Made by a program: the position numbers and the translations under genes
Shown: positions 55,260-64,000 of the stretch, piece after piece
How the letters are laid out: each line of letters begins with the position of its first letter
How positions within the stretch are numbered: position 1 is the first letter of the stretch
Notes under the pieces: generated by a model
What the model was told of the DNA's origin: nothing
The model's database searches: none
The model's input: only the letters and a program-made list of their open reading frames with translations
DNA from: Symsagittifera roscoffensis
Taxonomy: Eukaryota; Xenacoelomorpha; Acoela; Convolutidae
Reading direction: 5' to 3'
Length of the DNA stretch: 64,000 nt
NCBI RefSeq assembly: GCF_963678635.1
Contig: NC_087066.1
Span: 62,812,282 to 62,876,281 of the forward strand

Positions 55260-58189
55260 ATCAGCGAATTTCATCTGGATAGGGGGATTGCGATCTGTTT
55301 TTATTATAGCTTGCTAGGAGTGATTTTCCTGAGCTCGGTTTGTATCAATGCTCTGAATCTGAATATCAAATTTGGATGTAGTGGTGTATTTGTTGGTTCT
55401 GGGCCAATGCTTAGGATTAAATTGGCTGTAATAGCATTTAAGTAGTCTTCTACTGAGCATTCAGGATCTTTTTCTGTTAATCCCATGAGTGGTTTAGTAG
55501 ATGTTATGGATTACCCATCTATAAGGTAAGGATTCATTTCCAATTGAAGTGATTCCGCTCTGTTTGGGTTTGTGTGAAGTTTGTAAATTGGTTTTTTGTA
55601 ATTATGTTGTTGTAAATAGTACGGTAATGGGATTTCGCTTCTCATTGATTCGGGTTGGTAACTTTGGGTATTTGTTTAGTTTTGCAATTGTAGGTTACTA
55701 CTAGATGGTGCCAAATTTTGTCGTAGAGGAAGTTGTTGTTGCATTTAAGTAGTCTTCTACTGAGCATTCAGGATCTTTTTCTGTTAATCCCATGAGTGGT
55801 TTAGTAGATGTTATGGATTACCCATCTATAAAGTAAGGATTCATTTCCAATTGAAGTGATTCCGCTCTGTTTGGGTTTGTGTGAAGTTTGTAAATTGGTT
55901 TTTTTGTAATTATGTTGTTGTAAATAGTACGGTCATGGGATTTCGCTTCTCATTGATTCGGGTTGGTAACTTTGGGTATTTGTTTAGTTTTGCAATTGTA
56001 GGTTACTACTAGATGGTGCCAAATTTTGTCGTAGAGGAAGTTGTTGTTGCATTTGCCTTGGTTGAAAAATTTGGTTGAAAAATGTCAGCTGGTTGATCTA
56101 TATTTTCCAGTAATTTTTTCGTTTATTAGTATGATTTTGTTGTTGGTTTTGATCGAAATAATCTTCATCTTGAGAATAGTGAGGTTGGTTTTTTATGAAT
56201 TGCCTGTTAGTTGAGTTTTTATCTTTTTTTGGAAAATGGATAATTTTCAGTTCGGTCGGTCTGACGTTTTCTTTCATCTTTAAAATTTACCAGATTGAGA
56301 TATTGGTTTTAGTGCCTGTTGAGTATAAGTATGTTCTTGTGTTTGACTTTTTGTTGTATAGAGTGATCATGCTTTTGAATAGGTTTGTTTTTAGCGAAAG
56401 AATCACAACTATGGTTTGCAAAGGTAATTCCAATTGAGTGTCTCTGCTTGTTAGGTGGTCTTTTTTTTAGGTATTGATCTATTCGTTTGATAATCCATAT
56501 GTTAATATTTTGTAACGACTGATGGTTTGATTGTTTTTTGTAATGTCGTTGCTGCAAAAGAAACTTTATTTTTATTATGTGGTGTTGTAAGTGTTGGATG
56601 AATGGAGAATTTTTTGTTGCGTTGCTATAGGTAATGTTTCAACAATTACTTCGTTTGCAAAGTGTGATGGAGTTCATATTTCTTGTTGTGTTAATTTTCT
56701 AGTACCATTAAGGGTTTCCTGTGTATTGATAGATATTGAGTTTAAACTATTGTTGCTTGTTCTATCATTAAATATTGCGTTATAATTTCAAAGTGTGGTG
56801 TCGCTTGTGAGTCAAATTTCTCTCAAGTAATCTCTGTGTACGGAACTAGTTGCAACTGCTGCACTTGAAATGTCCTTTAGGACCTTAAAAAACAAAACTT
56901 GGAACCATTCAGGGTCCCATACATAATTTGTTTTGTCTGCTAATAATGTTTTGTCGTTTGGTTGTGGTCTGATTTTTTTTCTTTCTTGTGAAATTAGGTT
57001 CTAATTTTTGTTTGAATTTATCTATAATGAACCATGCTAGAATTTAGGAATCGCGAAAAAAAATTAATTTTGCGTCTTACTATTGCGTGTCAAGATGTTT
57101 GTGGTGGCGATAAATGAAACGTTTCATTCGTTTCTAATACAGAAAAATAACTATAAATGATGGCAAAACTTCATTTGTGAAAATTTAGTTTGCTCTTTGT
57201 ATTCGATGTGGCGGTTGATTTGATGATTGTGGTGGTAGATTTTCAATAGTGAATATGCCATAATGCGAAATGATATTACTGATACGTGGTACATAGTGGT
57301 CAATTATTTGTCTTTTATTTTTTACTTCAGGAAAATCTTGTTTACATAGGCTGGTTGGTTTTGAAATAAAATTACGATTAGATTGTGGCTAGTTATACTT
57401 GTCCTCTAACGGGATCACTGTGTGGGTTGATGACAAAGGGAAGGATATAGTCATCATCAAAACTCTCATCGTATTGAATCAATTTTTGTACGGAATTACA
57501 GTTAATGCGTAATTTTTAAAATATTGTATTGGTTGCTTCCAATTGTAGAGTTTTACTGGTTTGCGAAGATATGAATTTTTTATTCTGTGCTTACTTTTTA
57601 TAGATGATGCTGCTGTAGATTCTGAATCGGAAAAAAACCTTTAATTTTCTATTGGTTAATTTTTGTCGTGGATTAGATTTCAAAGGTTTGAAAGTTTATG
57701 TAATGTTGTTGAGTCAAATTTCGATAAGGGGTTTCATGTTCTGGAAAATTTTTGATTACTGATTTGTTTTTGTTTCGTGATTATTGCTTTCTTTTTTGTT
57801 TGTTTTTTTGATCTGATGTATCCTAACTTTTGTTTATGCGGCGTAATTACAAGATCTTTTGTTTCTTCCTTGATTAGACAATCATGAAGAGTGATTGTTT
57901 GTTTGCATCCTAGATTATCTCTTGACATTTTAGTTAAAGTGATGGTTGCAAAATCCAAGGATCAGGTTTTTTCCTAAACTGTTAGTTCTTACAATTTTTG
58001 TGAAATTAACTTAATCCTGGTGGATAGATTGTCGAGTATAGACGGGTTGGAGAGAAAGTATATCAGTTCGTTAGAAAGATTTAATTGATACTTTCTAGAG
58101 TGGTTGAGTTCTATGAAAAAACTGATCTTACTTAGGGTTTGATTTGTGATCAAAGATTGGAGAATAGAGAAATAATCCACAAGGTTCAA
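55260..58189 (-). pseudogene. gag remnant of the gypsy-like element
   Basis: Interrupted minus-strand frames read, in order, an N-terminal stretch near 58.1 kb, the segment YVWDPEWFQVLFFKVLKDI near 56.9 kb, and a segment with ECSVEDYLNAITANLILS near 55.4 kb. The position between 5' LTR and protease, and the helical, Gln/Asn-rich composition, identify gag. Stops (several TAA where Gln codons are likely) interrupt it. It contains a 307-bp tandem duplication. Confidence 0.6.
55434..56047. repeat. 307-bp tandem duplication within gag remnant
   Basis: 55434-55740 and 55741-56047 are nearly identical (a few differences such as ATAAGG/ATAAAG and one extra T). The period is not a multiple of three, so the duplication shifts the frame. 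It arose well after the LTRs diverged. Confidence 0.92.
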
Positions 58190-59262
58190 GTATAAATAGA
58201 CCAGGAGTAAGTTGTTAGATACTATTTTGATTGTTTAATTAAACTTATGATTTATTTTAGCTTGGGTTGACTTGGAGGGTGGTCAAGTGAAGGATGAGTA
58301 ACTGAAGTTTTTGTGACTGTTTGTCTTAATTATAATGGTAAGTTATATAAAAACTTTCAAATAGTTCAGATTCGCTTGTAAAAGTCGGTGAATGAATAGA
58401 CGTTTGAGCTCGTTAGAAACTTGTATTAAAAGTTGTGGAGAACAAAATTGTTCTCATTGATCCAAAGAAAGCCTTGATGATCAAGTGTTTTAAAATGGTT
58501 TAAAAATTAAATTAAATTATAAATGAAAGATCCAAGGAAAAGTTTGACATTATAAAAATTAGGTTGTCTTAAAACAAGGATAGGCCATGAAACGATTTAA
58601 GTTAAAAGTTTGAAGATTATAAAAAAATTGGAATTGTAAGAAAAGATTTGTTTAAAAATTAAAGTTTTCAAGGATAATTCCTTTATGAGTGATTTTGTGC
58701 TAATAATTAAATAAAGAAACAAAGAAGCACAATGGCTGAAAAAGTGACGATCTGAGTCCTTGAGAAGCTAATCTTTTTTTTATAGTTTTCGTAAAACTAA
58801 CTTAAGTTTTGATACTAACTTTTTTGTTTTTTTATTCAATCAACTTTTAATTTCACAAAAATTACTGCAAATTTGAAGTAAATTGTTTTTAAAGTCGTAG
58901 ATCTATTGACTTGATACTATATGTTTTTGGTTATGCATACACGAAGGATATATATCTTCGAAAAGAATCTCACTGCTCCAAGTAATTTATTTCATATTAG
59001 TGAATGAAAATGTACTGCATTGATAATCCTATAGAGAAGTAGTCTTTGCAGTCGGCTTTTTCATTTCACGACATAGAAGCTTGATCCGCTATTCGGGTTT
59101 TGACCTGGTGTAAGATTGAAAGCTCTTTAGTATTGATTAGACTCATTGAGACGTGGAGGTAAATTTTTAAAATTTTTTAAACATTTTGAGTTATGTGTTT
59201 GGATCTTAGATCTGATGTCTATTTTCAATTTGCTAAATCTAAATACGTAGAGGTGTTGTTCG

Positions 59263-59280
59263 AGACTCTTTGTCAAACCA
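59263..59280 (-). other. candidate primer binding site
   Basis: Two bases inside the 5' LTR the minus strand reads TGGTTTGACAAAGAGTCT. It begins with TGG, as expected for pairing with a tRNA 3' CCA end. Which tRNA is not determined. Confidence 0.5.
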
Positions 59281-59282
59281 GA

Positions 59283-59639
59283 TGAACTTAAGTCTGGGGT
59301 GGCTCACCCATAGAGTAATTTCAGATAAAGCACGCCATCTGTTCGTCACGCTATCTTATTTTCGGCCGGATAGAGTCGTGCAAATTCTTAGTCTAATACC
59401 GATCCTAATCTTACTCTTATATATCTTAGTCTCAATAGAATAAGTGTTTACTGAGTTGCGAGATAAAATATCAGGAGCTGTTCTGGAGAAGAAACTGTTT
59501 GCTAAGTTAAATTATTTCTGTTCTGGCTTACCAATTATTGGTGTTAGTTATGGATAAAGATTGGTTAGTAAGAAGTATTTTATAGAGATAGTTTTATCAA
59601 TATTATAATTGGATATAAATACTAGTTTTTTTGGTTCCA
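59283..59639 (-). repeat. 5' LTR of the gypsy-like element
   Basis: 357 bp bounded by TG...CA on either strand; on the minus strand it begins TGGAACCA. It shares with the left LTR the blocks TTATTTTCGGCCGGAT, TTCTTAGTCTAATA, ATTTTATAGAGATAGTTTTAT and GGATATAAATACTAGTTT. Confidence 0.88.
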
Positions 59640-59767
59640 TTATGATTAGTTTCAATCTATCGCCAACTGTGCAAACTGTGTTTTTGCTTTTTCATAGTGT
59701 TTAGTCCAATCATCTGAATATACGGAGTTATCAGTTCAAGGTTATGCTTTTCGACTGTAAATGAATA

Positions 59768-60267
59768 GCAAAACTGCTCGTATCAGGGCAAAACCCCGAA
59801 CGTACTGACTAATCTTCAACGTCTTTGAAACAGTTTTTGTTTGAAAATATCAATTGAAAAAACGACAAATTTTTCACAAAAAAAAAGAAAAAAATCAATT
59901 GTTTTTTTTTTAATTTCTCTACGCGCTATGCAAAATTTAAAGTAATGTCTAATGATGCTGGCAAAGAAAACACCAAATATTTTGTCTCAATTTAATGTGG
60001 AACGATTTATGAGCAGATTATATAGCCACTCACGTGTTAAAAGAGCGAAACATTTCACGCGTCAGTTGTCCCATATTGACCAAACTGGCAATTTTAAAAA
60101 TTGGCAAGTGAAAAGTACTTTTCAATTTGAGCTCAGTGCATTGATAACTTCCGGTTGGCATAAAAAACTTTGCTCAAAACTGGCTAGTTAAAAAGACGAA
60201 ACTAGTCTGGTGAAAAAAAAACAACCCAAGCACAAATATTCAGTCACTTTCTTTGAAAGTTTAAATA
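59768..60267 (-). mobile_element. Helentron-like non-autonomous element, family A copy 3
   Basis: A more diverged copy with recognisable body blocks (GAACGATTT, CAATTTGAGCTCAG, ACTGGCTAGTTAAAAAG, AGCACAAATATTC) and a degraded hairpin tail at 59768-59812. It lies 130 bp outside the right LTR of the gypsy-like element. Confidence 0.55.
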
Positions 60268-62520
60268 GTAATTACACTTACAAAAACTTATATTGCATCT
60301 GTAATAAAAAGAAGATGGCTCACTCATACAGGCACGGGACAAATAAATTGCAACTTTTTGGTTTCAACAATCAAATGAACGAATTTTGTAAATGATTTTT
60401 CGTTTTCTGTAGAACTAATTAAGATATAATATTGGAAATTTGACACTTAATGAATAAAACTAAATCAAACGACCCAATTGGATCCAAAATTGAGAAATGT
60501 TGTTTTGAAAGCGTAAAACGGCCAGTATATCACAACTAGTTAAAAAGCAGTTTTGCTGTGGAAACATCCTCGCAAACAGCAGAAGAAACTTGAATTTATG
60601 AGCGCAAGTTAATTTTTCGAGAAGCAGCTGAGTTGAATCTTCCTTTGAAGTGCAAAAAACTGACAGACAGTTAATTGAAAACGATACTTAATGCAGCGTC
60701 GAAAAACGACTTATTATTTATGAGTATCTGGCGCTGATTGTTGAAATAAGCCCACAAATGAACTGTTCTAGCTATTTTTTGGAAAAATCACTACCTTGAT
60801 CTAAGATTAGATTTCTCGCAAGCATTTTTGTTGTACGCAAATTTGTTCATTTTTTGGTCTAGGCAGTTAAAACCTTTTAATGTCTGTATCGTCAAAAAGT
60901 TCAAACGTTTTTGACGTCGGACTAAAAAATTCTTTCAATTCTTTTGTCTGTCGTTTTTACACGCCATGATGAAAAATTTAAGTTAATCAGCTTCCCAAAG
61001 CACCAATTTGAGCGCTTAAAGTCAAACCTTTTTGTTGTTAGCAAGAATGTTTTCACAGCAAAGACACTTTTGAATCTAGTCATAATATCCTGGACGTCTT
61101 ACGCCTTCGAAACCAGCTTTGTCAATTTTCAATCCATATAGCCGCTTTCAACTAAATTAATTAATCCCGTGTCAAAATTCCAACCCTATAATTTACTCAG
61201 TTGCAGAGAAAACGTTCAAAATTGGAAGAAAAATTGTTATTTTCCTCGTTGAAGTCAAAAAGTCACAACTTCTATGTCCTGTGACTGTATACTGTATCAC
61301 ATTTTAATTTCCAAATAATCAAAACAGCCCAAATAATTCTTAGAAAAAATTCATTTTGGCAGTAATTATAGATTAACTTCCAACTCACCTTTTTCAATTT
61401 TTTAAAACATGAGAGGCACAAAAAATCAATTAATTTTATGATCGATCACTTCCGCGTCAGACAAAACCTATTTCGGAGTGATATTGTTGCGAGATTTTAA
61501 ATCAATTTGGGAGTTCTTCATGTACTTGATAACTAGACGTTCTGGTAGGCGGCCTTTAACTTGAATTATTGGCTAGGAAATGGCGTTGGAAAGAATTAGA
61601 AAATAATAAAAATTCGTTTCATCTTCTGTGCTTGACTTTTTGCAACACTACCTCGAAGGGCAAGAGAACAAAAGTACATGTTTTCATCTAACCATATTAG
61701 TTTGTTTCACACTAACAGGGGTATAAAATAGTAAAATGTTAATATTTGGATATTTTTCAAGGAATTTTCCACTCGTTGGATTGGTTTATTTTTGCAAAAC
61801 AAATTAATGAACGATTTTGTTGGTTTCTCTATTGTTTGACAAATATTGTAAAACGATGAAAGGTGTCGCGAATTTACGTTGTAATAACTGGCAACTCTTA
61901 ATTAAACGAATCTTAAACATTTTTCTGTTTTTCAATCAAAAATTTGATTGTTTATTTGCATATAGCTAACATCAATACAGCGAACTTCAACTTAGAAAAA
62001 CTCACATCATATATCAAAACACTTAATTTTTGTATATCGCCTTTCCGTCAAAAATTTAGTATTTGAAAACGCGTTTGTTTGGATCCACACAAAAATTATA
62101 TTTTGATTCAATTGTACAAAAAAGCAGCCGGGACATTTTTAAACACATTTTTATAAAAACACATTTTTGCATGCAAATTGTTTATCAAAAAAATGCTTGT
62201 GGATTCAATTTTAAGCATCGAAGTTTTTGTAGCTGCGAAAAAATTGTTTGTCTTAAACAGTTTTTATATATGAAAGTTGTATGAATAGGCCTTTTGCTAT
62301 CACTCTGTGCATGGAACTGTATGAGAAACATTTTTCGTGTAGGGAATTTAACCCGAGAATTTATGCGAGATAATGATAAAAACAGGAGGTCCATTAATTA
62401 GGGAAAAAAGCAAAAAGCAACCAAAGGAGGCAAGGAAGGAAAAAAACTGCCACCTGGTGATAAAAAAAAGTGATCTGATTTTAGCCTTCACAAAAAGATA
62501 CCTTAAACTGAAGTTCTAAT

Positions 62521-62942
62521 TGTTCCGACTTTCGAAGAAAGTGCGGAATACATATCCTCGGGTTTTTTATTCAGGCCGACTTCAGAAAAGTTGACTGCAT
62601 CTGGGCATCGATCCAGAAATCTTAGGATTGCCTAGCGAGAAGGATTGGCCTAGAATATTGTGCGGCTTGGCTGCTGGAATAATATTTTGATACTTTGTTT
62701 CAATACGCGATTTAGTTATGCGTGGTAAAAAATCCGCACTCACAATCGTTCCAAATTGAATTGAGTCAAATTAATTAGTCTTAAAAATTCCATAAACGAC
62801 TCAAGTTTTTTAAACACTTTTATATTGTCAACCTACCTACAATTCATAGTTTTGTTAGTATTTAATTTAACAAAAAGTATTCGAGATTATTTAATGGGCA
62901 GTCAGAACATTCAAGCTTTTGCCCTGATACGAGCAGTCTTGT
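62521..62942 (+). mobile_element. Helentron-like non-autonomous element, family A copy 4
   Basis: A 422-bp copy with both ends preserved: TGTTCCGACTTTCG at 62521, and AGTCAGAACATT, a degraded hairpin, then ATACGAGCAGTCTTGT ending at 62942. The body is shortened and diverged. Confidence 0.55.
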
Positions 62943-63272
62943 TTACATCCTAACGATAGTTTTGTTTGATAAAATTCACGCGTAACGTTTAGTATCAGAA
63001 CCGTTGAATGTTTTTACTAATTTTTGAGGAATAAACAACTGCAGCTACTTTTCTTTAATTAATTTTTTTGACAAATTTGCGTAATGGCAATGAAAGATGT
63101 CAAAAGATTTTTTTCAAAAATTGAATTCATTTCTTGATATTTTTTATCTTCTACAAAAAGTAACCACTTAAACCATTTAAACCATTCAAAACTGTCAATG
63201 GAGACCTAAAACACGTTAAAATTGAGAGAACGTTTTTTTTTGTTCCCATTTTTTAAGTGAGCTGGGAAAACT

Positions 63273-63530
63273 ATGCTTAGGGTGGTGCTTTTTTTGCTGT
63301 TTTTTACTAATTGTTCTAGCGCAAAAGTTTTATGCCACCCGACAAGTTTTTTTTGTCGGGAGCTCAAAGAAAAGATTTCATCTGCAATTACTTGTTGTAA
63401 GGTTATGGTGGTTCCAGATTTCATTCCAGATTTCATTAAGGCGATTGATTATCAAGCTATCAGATTTCCTTACTTCACAGTACATTTCTATCATTTTTCG
63501 ATTTTTTCTAAAGCGAATTTTCAATCTTAA
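63273..63530 (+). CDS. candidate small secreted Cys-containing peptide
   Basis: An ATG-started 85-codon frame begins with MLRVVLFLLFFTNCSSA, which reads like a signal peptide, followed by VLCHPTSFFC and ITCCK, a cluster of four cysteines. A GTAAGG donor-like site lies within the frame, so it could be a first exon. The codon composition is AT-driven and no family is recognised. Hydrophobic N-termini also arise by chance from T-rich DNA, so confidence is low. Confidence 0.15.
   Translation: MLRVVLFLLFFTNCSSAKVLCHPTSFFCRELKEKISSAITCCKVMVVPDFIPDFIKAIDYQAIRFPYFTVHFYHFSIFSKANFQS
63338..63360. repeat. hairpin CCCGACAA...TTGTCGGG
   Basis: An 8-bp stem with a short T-rich loop, lying inside the candidate peptide frame. 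Confidence 0.6.
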
Positions 63531-64000
63531 AATTCATAATTAGCATCAAAAAGTAGTCAAAAATTTTGGGGCTACTCCTAAAACTACAATTTGTCATGTT
63601 AAAAATACAGTAATTTTTCAACGAACAGCAATTAATTGTTGCAACACAAAAATTGTTAAAATTAGAGTTGATCAATTAAAAAAACTAAATTGTTCATTTA
63701 CTTTTGCACGCTCGTTACAAAATACATTTAAAAAATAGAGACACGGGTCTTTGATTTTTTTTCACTCAATTGAGTAAAGCGTAAACATTCCATAGCATTA
63801 GAGCCACTTGATCAATTTTGTTGTGCCTTCGAGATTCAACCCCAAAAGAAGAAATTTTTAAACAGCTGATATTTTTTCATCTTGTCCAATCCCATCAACA
63901 TTCTTTTAATACAAAACTTAGTATTATACAAAACATCTAAATCTAATAAATCAATCATTTTTTCCCAATACTTGCCTAATTTGGGCTAATGGCAATTTTC

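Larger units (their letters stand above)
52263..59639 (-). mobile_element. degenerate Ty3/gypsy-like LTR retrotransposon
   Basis: Two similar long terminal repeats in direct orientation flank a 6.6-kb interior. The coding strand is minus: it is A-rich, the primer-site candidate lies beside the right-hand LTR, and gag then protease remnants follow in order toward the left LTR. Between protease and the left LTR there are only about 2.2 kb, too short for a whole pol, so most of reverse transcriptase, RNase H and integrase is missing. Many stops and frame shifts; certainly inactive. Flanking 5-mers (CCTAT, TTATG) do not form a clear target-site duplication. Confidence 0.85.
59640..64000. other. 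intergenic DNA, right end of window
   Basis: Apart from two family A elements, a hairpin and one weak candidate peptide, nothing is recognised. Frames at 59952-60191 and 60944-61141 lie in repeat or AT-rich DNA. Confidence 0.45.

Noticed and set aside
52263-59639. Endogenous retrovirus with env
   Set aside because: No envelope-like signal peptide, furin site or membrane anchor is visible between the pol remnant and the 3' LTR; LTR retrotransposon is the simpler reading.

Overview
This is AT-rich eukaryotic (metazoan) DNA: intron-rich, low in G+C, and full of degraded transposon fragments. There is no prokaryotic-style gene packing, and nearly all open frames are chance AT-rich frames or transposon relics. 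One host gene can be read with confidence: a complete Unc5-type netrin receptor on the minus strand, from about 38.2 kb down to 13.47 kb. I cannot name the species. A single Unc5 with two Ig, two TSP1, TM, ZU5, UPA and Death domains says animal, most likely bilaterian.

The Unc5 model has 11 coding exons joined by 10 GT-AG introns. Reading frame is maintained across every junction (eight phase-1 introns, then two phase-0), giving 1,121 residues from the ATG at 38136 or 1,145 from the ATG at 38208. Exons 1-2 encode the signal peptide and Ig1, exon 3 Ig2, exons 4-6 two thrombospondin type 1 repeats, exon 7 the membrane span, and exon 8 a long low-complexity juxtamembrane region. Exon 9 encodes ZU5 and the start of UPA, exon 10 more UPA, and exon 11 the end of UPA plus the Death domain. 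A GC box and an inverted CCAAT box lie about 135-150 bp upstream of the first ATG. An AATAAA lies 90 bp beyond the stop.

Layout: 1-2.2 kb, nothing recognised. 2.2-3.9 kb, degenerate then near-perfect 214-bp tandem repeats. 7.5-9.0 kb, a dead LINE reverse transcriptase. 9.4-13.3 kb, a 3.9-kb inverted repeat just downstream of Unc5, with a nested hAT-type MITE and a G+C-richer candidate exon. 13.4-38.3 kb, Unc5, with tRNA-derived SINE heads, tandem repeats and other repeats in its introns. 38.4-52 kb, intergenic DNA with more repeats. 52.26-59.64 kb, a degenerate minus-strand Ty3/gypsy-like LTR retrotransposon lacking most of pol. 59.7-64 kb, further repeat copies and no confident gene.

The most interesting non-genic structure is a dispersed family of roughly 420-535 bp repeats (30.7, 47.3, 59.8 and 62.5 kb, plus solitary tails at 9.8, 12.8 and 50.4 kb). 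They have an inverted 9-10 bp end motif whose 3' copy sits upstream of a short terminal hairpin. That is the layout of Helitron2/Helentron non-autonomous elements (DINE-1/HINE type). A second family shares this terminal layout but has a different, internally compensated hairpin stem.
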